Of a stretch of 64,000 nucleotides of DNA, positions 46,901 to 59,852 are shown piece by piece. Made by a program: the position numbers and the translations under genes. The notes below the pieces were generated by a model that was not told where the DNA came from, searched no databases, and was given only the letters and a program-made list of their open reading frames with translations. The stretch is taken from positions 47,283 through 111,282 of the forward strand of contig JAGQDJ010000181.1 of assembly GCA_022885665.1 (NCBI GenBank), in the 5' to 3' direction. Each line of letters begins with the position of its first letter. Positions within the stretch are counted from its first letter, which is position 1. The stretch comes from Triops longicaudatus. Lineage: Eukaryota; Arthropoda; Branchiopoda; Notostraca; Triopsidae.

Positions 46901-49900
46901 AAAGAAAAACGAATCCGAACGGGTTTGTTTTCATTATTGGCTTTCCTGGTTCTCGATTTCAGGACAAGAAGTCTTAAACGCCGGGTTTCAAGGGAATTGC
47001 AAAGTTCTTTCGCGTGGCATTGAAAAAAATCTAATTTCACCTAATCAAGGAAAAAAAGATTGGAAACGAGAAAAAATTCCTTGTTATTTTCTCTTCGCTC
47101 AACTCTCGTCCCTTTTTCCCTTAACTTTTGCTGTATTTATAGTTTTTTTTTTAATTCTGATATTTTTAATTTTAGGCTGTGTTTTACTTTATTGTATTTT
47201 CTGTGGTTTGCTTTAATGTTTTTTCTTTTCTTTTTTTACTTCCATTTATCTTTTGTGTTACCTAGGAAATATTTCTGTATGTTTTATGTCTTTTTTGTCT
47301 TAGTGGGTGAATTATTTTCAGTATTATTTTATTTGAAAAAAAAAGCTTACGCGAATGTCTTGCGATGCGGTGTCGTACACAAAGGTGGCGTTGCTGACGA
47401 CGGGCTTGTTCTTCACGCTAGGGAAGATGATGCCAGTGTTGGCGCCACGGGAGATGCTGCGAGCATAGAGAGCGTCGGGAGGAGGGGGAGGGGGCGGTGT
47501 GTTGTTGGTGCCCGTCATGCCAGTCGTAGGGGGTGGGATCTTGTATCCCGGCGAGGCGATGGCGCCACTGGTGCTGTTGTTACTGCTGCTGGTGGCAGTA
47601 GACGGGGCGCCCTTGTTTTTTACTAGAACAGAGGCGTCATCTTGGAGGAATTCGCTGTCCATGAGATCGGTGGGCAGGTTGATCAAGTCGCCCTCTACCT
47701 TGGTGAGTTCCTGGGCGGAGACTCGAGGGCGGAGGGTGGCGTTGGTGGCGTCGGTTTGGGCTTTGTAGGTAGGGTGGTACTGGGACTCCAGCGTTTGGTG
47801 GTGGTCTTCCTGGCTGGGCTGGTAGAGGGCACCACTGGCCTTACTGGCGGGTTGCTTGCTGCCGGCGTCGACCATCTTGGCGTGCTGCGTCAGGTGGCGC
47901 TCGACCAAGCCCAGGTTCTCGATGATTTGCTTGGTCTTCGTGTTCAGGTCGGTGTGGATGTCAGTGATAGCGCGCTCTTGGCGTTGGGTTTGCCACAAGA
48001 GGGCCTCGGAGGTGGGCAGCAGCGTGTCCACGGAGCTCTTGGTGCCCACCAGCACGTTCCACACTTCGTCCATCTTCTCCGACACGTCCAGCAGGGGCGA
48101 CATCTTGTGAAACAAGACGTCGAGCTTGCTGCCACGGACGGGGAGTTGGGTGGTATTGGTGGTGGCGGGGGCGGCGGTGGTGGAGGTGGTGCTGGTGGTG
48201 GCGTACTCGTAGTGCTCTTGGCTCAAGAGGGCGGATTGGACGTCGGACACCAGCGACACCAAGCGGCCCATTTGCTCGCCCACGGTGTCGATGAGCACTT
48301 TGAGGTGGCGGTCCATGGAGGTGACGGTGGTTTTCAGACTCTCGACCTCCGCGGGGTGCGGAGTGCCCGGGGGCGACACGCACTTGGTGGACGTCTCGCT
48401 GGCGTCGGGCGCCAAGGTGTCGCCGTCTCGGAGCAGCAGGTTGTTGTCGATTTGGTCCGCCAGGACGTTCAGCTTGGAGCTCATGCCGCTGACCTTCTCG
48501 TCTAGTGCGAGTAAGCGAGGCGCGAGGTTTTCTTGCCCGCTGCTGGCAGCGGCCGTGTGGGAGCTCTCGAGGAAGCGCGACTCCAAGGCTGACATTTGCG
48601 TGAAGAGGGCGTTGTGCGAGGCAGCCAAGCGCGCGTCGAGCGTGTCAATGCGGCGTAGCAGTTGGTCCAGCGAGCGATCCATGCTCTCGACGCGGCGCAG
48701 CTTGGAGTCGATGCCCTCCAGCGCCATCTCTAGGAGGTTGAAAACGTCCCTGTTCATGAAATTGAATTGTTGTTATTGAAGCTTTTAAATGCCTTTTACT
48801 TCGTGTTTTTTTTTTTGTGCCATTTTGCTTTAGCTTTCCATAAATTTACCAAAGGGGCTTAGAGCGAAGTGGAGTCGCAATTAAAAATGTAAGTCACCTA
48901 CACATTAGAATCTTCCAAGTCGCTAAATTCGCTTCACCAGCAAAACTGGAAAGTAATTTTAAAAAAGAAAATGGGGACAAGCGTTTGCTTTTTAAATTCG
49001 AAATTACTTATTCTATCGCTGGCAGATACCATTTGCAAGGAAAAACACATAAAGCTAGTTGTAACTTGTTGCTGTTTTCTTCAGTTACTTGTAACAGTGT
49101 TCCACATCAGCTCTTTCTGTATACGTAGGGAAAATCAGCTTTTACTAAAACTGGAGCAAAATTATTTTAACATGATTATTTATTATCAGTTTTCATAGAA
49201 TAGTGTGGTTTTGTGTGTGTTTCAACTCGTTCGTAGCGAATTTCTTGGCAACGAGTAAAGAGAAATGGCCACAATACTTGCATTCTGTCCGTGACTGCTA
49301 AAGGCGCGGAAAGGAACCCGTTTTAGGGAGCTTTGTACTTGTTTCGTTACATTTTTTTGTGCTAAGCTCAAGTAACGAATCTTGAGACTACCCAAAAGGT
49401 TGGGTATTGAAAATCAATGTATTAATTTTTACTTTCCACAACTGTCAATTCGTCAACTTTCCCCTGCTGTTCGTCAACAATGGCGGATTGAAGATAGGGT
49501 TGGACACGCCTGGTTTAGAGCTAGGACAAGCCGTGTATTAAACGGGGATAGAACGTAACCCATCATGGCTGGTATGCCTGTGATGCATAGAGTGGTTTGG
49601 ATTTGAAGCGGCCAATGTCGCTATTGCGACCCGTTACCGCCTTCTGCCTTCTTTTGAAGTTCTTCATATGTACAGTGAAAAGTATTTTTTTCTGAAGGTT
49701 AATTGCACGTAGGAAGCTGCCATGAGTAGTACGACATAATGCTCATAGAAGTCAATGACTGCTACCTGTTAACTCCAGCTTGTGTTGAGCCACTATATCT
49801 TATTGAGAATTCACGCAGAAAGGCTTTTTTTGGAAACACGTTGAATTGGGATAAAACTGTGAAAGAATTATACTCAAGTCCGCTGACTGAAGATACTTGT

Positions 49901-52900
49901 CGATTCATAAAAACGCTAATATCCTTATTAAATTTCCGGAAGTTGTGATATCAGTTCGCGTATGAAGTAGGTTTAACCTATGAAAACTAACACGTAAATT
50001 CGAAAACGTTGGGGTGGGTGAGGGAAAAGGAAAGTGAAAGGACTTTTCTCGCGCGGTTCGGTGTTTTCGTTTTCCCGGAGAGCGGCGGGGGAAAGAAAAT
50101 GTTAATCAATAAGAGGCTGCTGGGAATAAGCTTTCTCCTCTTTAAAAAGTTGGCCGCGGTGGTTTCTTAACATGTGGACGGCTCACCCACCTAGCGTGTT
50201 TCAGGGACCTGGAGAGGAAAGATATGGCTGTTGCGGCTGCTGGGGGGCAAGAGATGGGTTAGTTTGGGCCTTCGTCGTGACTGACGCACTGACGTCACAT
50301 TTCAGCCTAACGCTTACCACCATCTGTTCCTTAACACCCGTAGGTGACAAATTGGAGAGATTTGTTCGTTTTCGTCCTTTCGCTGAACCAGGATAACAAT
50401 GGTCAGAAAAGAGTTTTTTTTCTTGATTAAAATATAGAAAAAGTCAATCCAGTACGCAGTGGCGTCATACCGAGGAAGATAGTGGTGATCGGGTGAGTGC
50501 GATAACAGAGATTAGGTCAGCAGATATGGAGTATAATATCGAAGAACTTTCTGGTCTGCATAGGATAACCCGAAAGGGTATTAGAAGGGTTTTAAGTTTT
50601 AGAACTTTGATTTTTTGAACTTTTGATTTTTTATCTTCTGTTTTCCGTATACGTTAGTTTTTATATTCGCAGTCGAAATTTTTGCGGTAGTCATTCGCCG
50701 GAGAGATCTTGGGCGTCGTGCGATGGGAAAAAAGTTTAAAATCATTGTCTGCTCATAGGAAGGTATGCTTGTGTGACCACTGCTTGTGTAATACAAGTTT
50801 CTTTAGAATAGAAACTCCGAACAGAAGGTGAGTTAATAAACTTACGGCTATCCGCTTGACTTCGTGTTAGTCCTCCCAGATGTAATAAAAAACACACATT
50901 CAGGTTGCGTGTAACAAAAGATATTGCTTCGCATAATTCAGTTATTAGAAGTAAGCTGCTCAATGAAATCTCCAAAGAATGTCTTAGAATATTGTTGTAA
51001 ACACATCCATCTAGCGAAGTTTGATTTCAAAATAAAAGTACCAAAGCGTTTTAGAAATCAGTTTTTATAGCTCGAAAGTTTTTGAAAAAGCGTTGACACA
51101 GAACAAGCAAATGCTTAAAGTAAATAGAGCATTTAAATTATAATTAGTTCTTCTGTTTCGCACAATTTCTCTGAATGACAATTTCAAAAATTATTTGTCT
51201 CCGTTTGAACTTTGGAACGAAACTGCCTTTCAATAAATGTTCAGGGATTTTTTCGCGGTATTTCACATTATTGTGGAACCTATCCTTTGCGAGTAAGCTA
51301 CGAAAACTAAACCCCAAAATCGCTTTCACCGTACGAAATCTTTTAAGTAAACTGTTATTGGAATTGCTCCCAAAATTCAGGAAACTATTGCCAAATAATT
51401 TTTCTTTTGATGATTGATAAGTTAGTCTCGAAATACTACAAAAAAATCCTAGAAGCTCTGGCCATAACGTTAAGACAATAAGACGTTTTAATGGAGGGAC
51501 GAGGAGAAGCATGGAGAAGTTTTGAGGTTAGTGTGTGTATATGTGTATGTGTATACACGTCGTTGGGTCGTCACGCATGGTCTGGGGTTAGCACCACACA
51601 CACACACGTCTGTCTACGCAACACAAAGCCAGCCACCATGACAAAACTCTCCGCCGCATCACCCACGACTTTTGAAGCCGTGGCGGAGGAGAAAGTGCAC
51701 CCAAAAGAAAAAGAAAAAAAAAGACAGGTTGGTGCTTATCCCCGTTTTCGCCTTTGCACCTTTTTTTCGCATGGAAGAGCCTCTTCTCTTTTCGATTTCG
51801 GTCTAAGAACTTCACACTCCACCAAACCTGAGGCTTTTGAAAAATACGGCTCCCACCCCCTCTTGAAAGAAGAAGAACGAAAAAGAACTCAGCTGCGTGC
51901 CCTAAATCCGTACAGCTCCAATGTGTGTTCTACATACAGGTGAAGAATTTAAGGGAATTTCACTTTCGGGGAGCGTAGTTTTCCAGAGTTTGATGGAAAC
52001 AGGTGGTAATGAAAAGCGTATAAGGTGTGTTGATTGTTCTTTGGAGGGTTAGTGTAGGAAATTCCAGTTCAAAAGGGGGGGGGGGTGCGAGAACAAGCAT
52101 GAATGGGGATGTGTAAGCAACATTTGATGACACGTTTGATTTTCGTGTGTGTAGAAGGAAGGTGAGAGAGGCTTCGCTTTGGGACATTAGGCATCGTTTG
52201 CCTTTCACCAAGACCCTGAAAAAGGGCAGCGGAGAAGGAAGAAGAGATCTGAATCCCCGTTTTTGCCATTGCTGCTGCTGCTGGTTACTACTTACTCCAC
52301 TACTTCTTGTTCGGCGTTAACCCCGTGATCTCATTTGCGTGGACTGACCAGTGAAGAGAGAGAAGAGAGAGAGAATTTAGAGACCCCTTCTTTTTTTCTC
52401 CTTTGCTTGTGCGTTCCCCTTTGGGAGACTTGGGAAGTCTCGCAAAGCCACTGGCAAATATTCCTTTTTTTTAACATCATGTGTAACTCTCTGTAGGACT
52501 ATTGATAACAGTTAATCTGTCAGATCCTTTTCGGAATGATTTTGATTGATGTATTTTATCTAGTAAACTCAAAAGTGTAAAGTAACGATAGTTTAGAAAT
52601 ACGAAAAGTACACTCTAAAATGCTTCTTGTAACTTTACAACAAAGTCTTGACGCAAAATTGACACTTGACTTTCAGTAACTTCACTTGCTAAAATATCAC
52701 CGTAAATTAAGTTATAAACTATTTGTATTTTTATCTTAAGATTGTAAATTTACTATAAAGTATTTTATTTCAACTACTGCAAGAGTTAGTCAACACAAAA
52801 AATGTAAAAGCTTTACTAGAAACGTGTATGACGTAAAAAGGCGACATTAGGGGAACGTTCTTCCGTGAATCAGGAAACCAGACTGGGAAGATTCACTGTT

Positions 52901-55900
52901 ACCAACAATGAATTGTGCTCTAACGCGCAACGCAGCGCCCGTAGAATTTTTTTTTAATAGAAACCTGGGGACGAGTCGTTAAGTGTGAAGTGCGAGCGGG
53001 TTTTGAATGGAAATTTGGTACTTATTTATTATACGCCCCGTACTCACAAGTTTTATAAATCCAAGGTTTTGGTATTATCAAAAAGTATTGCGAAGTTGGC
53101 AAAGTAATGCACGGAAAGCGCAAATAAATTCCGGAAGTAAAGGTTAATAGTAATGAATAGCGAAGTCACTTCGCGTTGGTTGGACTCGTACGTTACGCAT
53201 GCGCGGCTTTTTTTTTTAAAGTCCATTTGAGCGGAAACTTGATTAGCACACCGTTCAGCGGAACAACGGCTGCGACCTGAATTTCTCAACAGAGTCGTCT
53301 TCTTTTTTTGCTAACACAGTCGCGTTCTTTTCTCCGTCTTCTTGTCCAATGCGTTTGCGCTGAATTTGTGGTTATAACACAACTCGACGTGAAAAGATTC
53401 CCTTTTTGCCTATGACAAGTGCTGCTTTAACCCGTGGTTATCAGTAACTGGAATCTTTGGGGCCCTTTCGCCGAGGACGTACAACCGAGGGGACTTACTC
53501 CATGAATTTGCGAGCTTTTATCAAGGATACACGCAACCAGAATTTGGAATCTACTTTTCTGGTTTATAAATTGAAATCACTGAGACCCCGTTTCTTAGTT
53601 AAATACAGCATTACGTCATATCAGCTTTGTAGGATTAACTCAAAGGTAAAATTATGTATAAAAGTTGTTGGGATTTTTTTATTTGATGTCTTTAACGTAC
53701 TGTGTTGAAAGTTGGCAGCATTTTTAGTGACTAAAGACATGCGTAAAAATAAAAATGAAGTTCGAGAAGATAAGGAAGGAGAAGTCGTGCTGCAGCGGCT
53801 TTTACAAACATTGTTGCGAGTGCGTGGGAGCCTTTGAAAAAGCGTACAGGCCGGAATGATTTAGGTCAACCGCTTAGAAATCTGATCGTTTGGGAAAAAA
53901 GGAAAAGAAAAACGGAAGGTTTACATAGCAATAAGGTAGGTTGAATGAGGCAAGGGTCCGCAAAAGCAGGTTGGACTGGCCGGACGCTGTTGTGATTGTC
54001 GTGTTGCTTAAACTCTGCAAGGTGTTGTACACACTCGTTCCGTTTAGTTGCTTAAAATGAAAGGACAAAAAATAAGAATAAAATACAAATGAACGCTATG
54101 GTTGTTGTTGCTATTGGCACCTCGTGACGTGCATAGAGTTAGCTATCGACAAGCGTGTTGAGACCCAGAAAAGGCCAACAAAACGAATCAAATCCGAAAT
54201 CAAACACGCGTAAATTTTGCATAAGGTGTGTGACCCGTGTCCATCCCTTCGCAGCAGGGAACTTCGCACCGACCGCCAAGCAAATATTTTTTTCCTTTTT
54301 GGTTTATTTATTTTGAAGCAGAGTAATTTGGCAGTGCTTAGAAACACTTGTCGCCACTGAAGGGAAAGCGTCTTCGAGGAAAAGCACGAGCTTGTTTTCA
54401 ACCTGGGATGTGTCCTTTGGCTTAAATGAACGGGAAACCATGAATGAATGCACTGATTTTCCCACAAACGTCCCACAGGACTCTTCATGACGTCTAGTGA
54501 AGTCTTTGGGTGTCTTTCTAATGGGCTTTGATGCTCCTTCCGATAGTCAGTATTTAAGCTTGACATGCAGACCTTGAGGTCATGACCCTCACGGTCACGG
54601 CCAGAGGGTCTTCTTTTTTAACTATGTCTTTTAATGTAAAGCGAGTATTGAAATAAAATTTAAATAGTACATACGTCTTCCATGCGTACACAATGACATA
54701 TAATGCCTTTCAGACATAAAGCTTTTACGAATGCAAAGTGTCATTTTTTCCCCCTTGTGCGAACTTGAATGCGTTGCGTAGAGCTGTTTCATACACACTC
54801 AGGGATATATTTACAAATAATATAGACTAGTTTCGAGTCATTTAAGGAGAAAGTGAAATTTGATGGAGACAGCGTGCGAAAATTGTTTGACGGCTGTAGT
54901 GCGAAAAGAATGAAAACGAAAGAAAAAAGCGTAGAGTAAAAATCCGAGGACGCGCTGCGCACGAACTGTGCGATACTTCAATTACAAGATGGGTGGAGTT
55001 GTACCATCAGCACGACGTGGCTTTGGGGAAGATAGTCGTCAAGCGGAGTTAAAAAGCCAAGTCAGAGCACGACGATCCTTCCACTAGCGTGGGTTCTGTC
55101 ATAATTTCTCAAGGACTTATCTTCGGAAACTAGTGCAAACACACGTACCGTAAACCAAGGGCAACGTGTGTTGATACCACACCTTTGCCGCAGGTAGGAA
55201 AACATTAGTCGCAATGCTTTGTTTGCAACTTTACGATTAATTGCCAATAACCAGTGACCTTTGGAGCATCGAAGCAGGTCTTTCTGTGGCTCTGATTTGT
55301 CGACGCCATAAAGACGCTTGGAGCGTTGTTTTCATACGGAGCCAAACTGGTTTCAAGTTTGCACTTCCGCAAAGCAATCATCGCAAATAAGCAAAGCGTG
55401 ACTTCTACATTGGTCTAGATTTGAAACATATTTATCTAAAGAGAGTTGAGGTGGAGAAACGCTTATATAGCTGTTGTTAACCCTACCTTGAAGTGCGGGA
55501 GTAATTGGCGTACACAGGGTAACGTACTCGTGCCTTTACGAGAACCGGTACGGGGGCTTGGATGAAGTAAACATGTTAACATTTTAAGGCAGACGAATTC
55601 TATGAAGCTAAGCTTACTCAAACTCAAGTGAACGCGAAAAGCTTCAAAGATATTTTTGAGTTCCAATGGATTGTAATGGTACGGGTGCGAATGTAAGTTG
55701 AAGCGGCCAGTGGGCTACAAGTAAATTGAACAGTGCGTAACTACTTGAGAAGAGCGGAATGTATGTGTTCCGAATTGATAAAGAAAGGAAAAAATTTGTT
55801 AGGTTACCATTTAAAGAATATTAATCTCATGTCCAAATACAGGCTTAGACTCTAAACTCGTTCAATCGTTTATTGTTTTCAAACAGTCAAATTGCTTAGC

Positions 55901-56811
55901 CGTCCACCTTAATGTTAAAATTGACTGTTGATAAGAACGAAATCCCCTGTGCCCGCCAGTAACATTCATTCCTTTTTTGACATCCTTTCGAACCAGTCCC
56001 GTTTCTTCAGCACAAAATTTGATTGTTAAAGTTAAAACAAATGACGAAAAGCGGATAAGTGACATCTGCTATCGTTCTCAATGAATGCGTACCCCATACG
56101 TCAATATCAACAGTTTCCTTTTCCAGTTTCATTTGATCTGGAACAGTACACGTATTCCGTAACGACAGCTACTAGGCTAAACGAACGGTTTGGTTAACAA
56201 TGAACTTCGTATATCTGCTTACTAGAAAATTCAACTCTAGTCGTGTAGATCGTGTGTAGGCATTACTCACGCAGGCTTACTTAACGTAAGTCTCTTTACT
56301 TCTTACATTTTTAGAACTTCATACTGAACGGTATTAAAACCCAAAACGAGGTAATGTTCGCTCCAGTGCATTTAGTGCTGAAACTCAGCATTGCCCGGAG
56401 ATTTCTGAATACTAGGGTTCACGATCTAGCTTTTATTAAACACGAAGACTGCAACGATGAAGTATCGCTTTTTTAAAAAAAATATATTACGAGGTAAGTA
56501 TGTTTACTCCTTTACCTGTCTGAAGGGTGGTAGGTGGTACTGGAGGGGGCTGATGTTGTAGTGGTGGACACGGTCGAGCGAACTCGGCTGCTCGCTGACC
56601 TCCGAAGGGGCGTGGAGGGTGCGGAGGGCGTGCTGCTACTGCTGGCTGAAGCATTAAAGTTCACCCCACTAAGGCTAGGAAGGTTGGTCGCGGCCTGGTG
56701 ACCTTTCTGAGCATTAGTGCGGCCGCCCGCGGAAGCTGCACTTGACCGCAGTGCCAAGTGCAAAAGAGCCAGTGCTAGACACACTCCCCACCAACTATAT
56801 TTCCGATCCAT
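38033..56811 (-). CDS. Secreted coiled-coil protein with C-terminal fibrinogen-related domain (angiopoietin-like)
   Basis: Six coding exons (56811-56516, 48749-47351, 46184-46053, 38819-38488, 38429-38305, 38154-38033) join in phase to 801 aa. The start at 56811 gives a signal peptide (MDRKYSWWGVCLALALLHLA) and then a Ser/Thr-rich mucin-like stretch. Exon 2 encodes a long helical region beginning DVFNLLEMALEGIDSKLRRV, Thr-rich linkers and a PPPPPPP run. The fibrinogen-related domain starts at residue about 566 (GYSCAELKEQGL), with CDMETENGGWTVIQRRDD, WLGNENIFMLT, the calcium-site DND near 721-723, the conserved Cys pair around KGGWWWKSC, and FRWRGWDYTLKRAAMMIRP. Such proteins are extracellular ligands or lectins. 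It resembles angiopoietin-like proteins in layout and is not scabrous by sequence. Intron 1 is 7.8 kb and intron 3 is 7.2 kb. Confidence 0.93.
43925..43970. repeat. (TA)23 microsatellite
   Basis: An uninterrupted TA dinucleotide run of 46 nt within intron 3 of the fibrinogen-domain gene. Confidence 0.95.
44123..44380. repeat. Dispersed repeat family B, copy 1
   Basis: About 258 bp similar to 55909-56160. Shared blocks include GACATTCAT.CC.TTTT, CAGTCCCGTTTCTTC, GCACAAAATTTGA, CAGTTTCCTTT and GTTTCATTTGATCT. Both copies are in the same orientation, in different introns of the same gene. No coding capacity. Confidence 0.75.
45697..45888. repeat. Dispersed repeat family A, copy 2
   Basis: Partner of 27400-27594, same orientation, in intron 3 of the fibrinogen-domain gene. 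Identity is moderate with small indels, indicating old copies. Confidence 0.7.
46185..47350 (-). other. Intron 2 of the fibrinogen-domain gene
   Basis: A 1.17-kb intron separating the coiled-coil exon from the start of the fibrinogen domain. T-rich; no embedded feature seen. Confidence 0.75.
48750..56515 (-). other. Intron 1 of the fibrinogen-domain gene
   Basis: A 7.8-kb intron between the signal-peptide exon and the coiled-coil exon; the phase-2 join rebuilds an Arg codon. Contains repeat family B copy 2. Open frames of up to about 150 codons on either strand (for example 51.5-51.9 kb and 54.1-54.6 kb) look like chance. Confidence 0.75.
55909..56160. repeat. Dispersed repeat family B, copy 2
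   Basis: Partner of 44123-44380, same orientation, close to the 5' end of the fibrinogen-domain gene's first intron. Confidence 0.75.
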
Positions 56812-59800
56812 TTTATTGTTTTGAAAAGTGTCTGTCAACAAGAAAAAAAGCAGGCCAGGAACAGTCGAGTCCAAAAGTCTCTTAAATCAAATTCTCGAAG
56901 CCTTCAGAGAAATCACTTCGTTAAAGCCAGGGAACACTCGTAATAATGCACTATTCTAAGTTCTGGGGAACAATTCTGGATCGATTTTAATCGCCATTCC
57001 TCGGCTTCGGTGCAGTACGTTGCGTTAGTACGTCCACTGAGTTACGGTGTATCACAAATGATAACGAAGGCAAATGAGTTAATCCAACAAGAAACCAACT
57101 TCAAGTTTGAGTGTAAGGTCCCTTTTCGGCGAGCGGGTGCTGGCTGTGCAATGTCGCGGTGGCCACTGACTCGAAGCCGGAATACGGACTGGAGCTTAAT
57201 GCCGAGAGACCAGGGGAAGATACCGTCCTCCGGAGCGGTGTTACAGCGTGCTTCCCGCGTTTTTGGCGCTCTGGCGGCCGCTAGCGACAAGCCGACCCGG
57301 AGTGAGAGAGAAACGGAGAGAGGCAACTTTCACTTGGCGGAATAGTAGCAAGCGAGGGACGGGAGGCTTTTTGGTGGCGGTGGGGGAGGGGCTAGTTGTA
57401 GCCACAGCAAGGAGTGAAGAAAAAGAGAGCGGGGAAATGCAATGCCAAAGGGTAATCAGGTCCTTCCAGTATCGATTTCTTATAGAGATATCGGTTAAGC
57501 TCAAAGACGCTAGAGTATTCTCGCAGTTTTCCTGGGCTTTTTTTTTATTTTATATTTTTTTTTCGTGGAGGGGGGGGGGGGTGTGATCATAATGCGGAAG
57601 TGTTGTAAGCACTTGTTGCCAAAATGCCACATGGGTAGTAGAGCAAAACATGAGCGAAGTAGAAGGGTTGTGTGTGGGAAAGTGGTACGAAGCGTAAAAA
57701 ATGGCGAAGATAGAAAATGAATGAAAAATGTGAGTGAGATGTGGTGCGTACAACAGGGTGATTTTTGGGGTGTTTTCGCATTTTTCTGGACTATTTCATA
57801 AGCTTTCTTTTTAGAAAGATGAAAGGGAAGCAGAAATGCCGGAAATGAGCTTTTCCTTGGAATAATGGTCGTTAAAGTGTCAACTAGATTCCTATTGTTT
57901 TGGATGGAATTGGAAGCTTTCTCCCGGTTTCCAGTTTGTAACGTGTGATCGTTTTTGCGGTATTTAGGCCTACGTAGGAATATATAGGCTTTGGGTGGAA
58001 TTTCCTGTCGTGTTTATTTGTTCATGGGGTTTTGAGGATTGATGCGTGATGCCAAGGACTGAAAGAAAACTTTTGGTTTGAAATCGATGGCCGTTTCCGG
58101 TTAACGTGGTTTCCCCAGAAAACGGCTAACCCAAATCCAGCCGAACTTGAGCCTACTTTTCAGCATATCATTTTAACCCCATGAAACTATCTAGAGGCGT
58201 GGTTTAATTGTTGAGAAAATCCTTCTGTTTGTCAAACGTTTTTGAATGCATGTTGCCAATTGCATAGGTTAGTACGCAGTACATACAGCACGCAACAATT
58301 GTTGTATTTATACTTAAAAGTATAAATAAAGCAAACACATTTAACAACGCGAGAAAATTTCAACAAACATACCAGTGGTGTTACAGAAATAAAGAAAAAC
58401 CTGTGGGAAGTAGGTATGTTTGAAACTGAGTTAGTATTAGGTTAAAATGCAAATCTTTGTTGTTGTTTTTTGTTAATTCTTTTGTAGCTGCTTGCTGTGT
58501 ACAAGCAAAGACCGTGTCAAGCAATTGGACTCAATACATCTCATGTCACGGATGGATAGTTGTACAGTAAAAAGTCCAATTAGGTCAACAAGTGCGGACC
58601 AATATAGAATGAAATTATTAGACTTTGGAAGAAAACAACGTCGGTAAAAGCCACGTAACTAGGTAGTACATGACATTAAAATGAGCGTCCGAAAGGTAGT
58701 TAATGTGCGCGGAATATTCAACAATCAGGGCTATAATGTACTTGTAATTTCAGCGATTTGACGGTCTTTGCCATTTCATAGAGCGAGGAAAGTGAATTTT
58801 CTATCACAAGAGTTGTTCGTCCACGAGATTATATTTAGCGCCAAAGCAAAAGATTGTTTCACAAATTGTACACAAGTTCAGTTTAATCTACAAAAGTTGT
58901 AACATAGAAGTAGAAGATAGTAAAAAGTGTAACGTGAAGGGGATTCGAAACAAATACGAAGTAGCTGAATTTCAGCCGCAGCGGAATGAAGGGCATGTTA
59001 CCAAGCTCGCGGTAATAAGACAGGCTTTCGTCGAGACTTTCTTCCTGCAGATTCATTTAACATTGCACTATCATATTTGTTGAGAATAGTATATACTCTT
59101 GGATTTGCTTTTATAAACTTTTAAGCGTACATACTCATAAAATAGTAGATACGCACTGTAAAAAATAAGTTTGGTATTTTTACAAAGATTTCTTGTACAT
59201 CAGTTCAGTAACAAAGCTTATAATGTTAGTAAAAATAGATAAATTTGATGTATTCCTACAAAGATTTGCTAGGAATGAAATGCTGCACAAGAAATCTTTG
59301 TAATAATATCAGACTTTAAAGTGTTTTATTTTATTGAGTTAAAGTTGTATTAATGTAGCAATATTGCTCCATTACTGTATATCGTTCGGATTAGTTTCAT
59401 TTGCAAACCCAAGATATGACTTGTGTTTTTTTTTACATATATACTTTTTTCGATTTTAATGTAGATTCCGTCGTAATACGCATCCAGCGAGTATTGTAAT
59501 ATGAAATAAATAAATTCACGGGTCCATGAGCAATATACTCATACTACCGTCATCTAGACGCGAAATGTTCCTAAGCTACATTGAAGACATTTAAGGATAC
59601 TTGAAACCTGTTATCGTTGTAGTCTATATGGGTAAACCAAAGGGAAGCACCTGTAAGGTTAGCCAATAAATTTACAAGTTTTTATGTTGTGCTACGTTAC
59701 GTGTCGAATTAGATCATAAGTTTTTCGAAATCTTGATATTTTCACTGGAATGAGTCCAAAAATTTGATATTTTTTCGGTGCAATTTAAAATTCTTAGTTT

Positions 59801-59850
59801 AGTCGCTAACGCTATGAAGTTTAAGTCGATTTTATGAAAAGGTTCTCTGT
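56812..59850. other. Upstream region of the fibrinogen-domain gene
   Basis: A GC-rich block at about 57120-57420 lies upstream of the minus-strand start codon and is a reasonable promoter or 5' UTR candidate. Beyond it the sequence is AT-rich with no gene I can support. It includes the inverted repeat at 59181-59302. Confidence 0.4.
59181..59302. repeat. 16-bp perfect inverted repeat with 90-nt spacer
   Basis: Arms TACAAAGATTTCTTGT at 59181-59196 and its exact reverse complement at 59287-59302. The same core (TACAAAGATTTGC) occurs again within the spacer. It could fold as a long hairpin. Confidence 0.65.
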
Positions 59851-59852
59851 TT

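Noticed and set aside
47642..48505. 287-codon plus-strand open frame opposite exon 2 of the fibrinogen-domain gene
   Set aside because: Antisense shadow with Gly/Val/Leu-rich low-complexity translation; the minus strand is clearly the coding one.
51491..51943. 150-codon plus-strand frame within intron 1 of the fibrinogen-domain gene
   Set aside because: Runs through GT/CA-rich simple sequence, has no domain, and is antisense to a well-supported intron.
54111..54566. 151-codon minus-strand frame within the same intron
   Set aside because: The flanking exons already join in phase without it, and I found no acceptor and donor pair that would include it.
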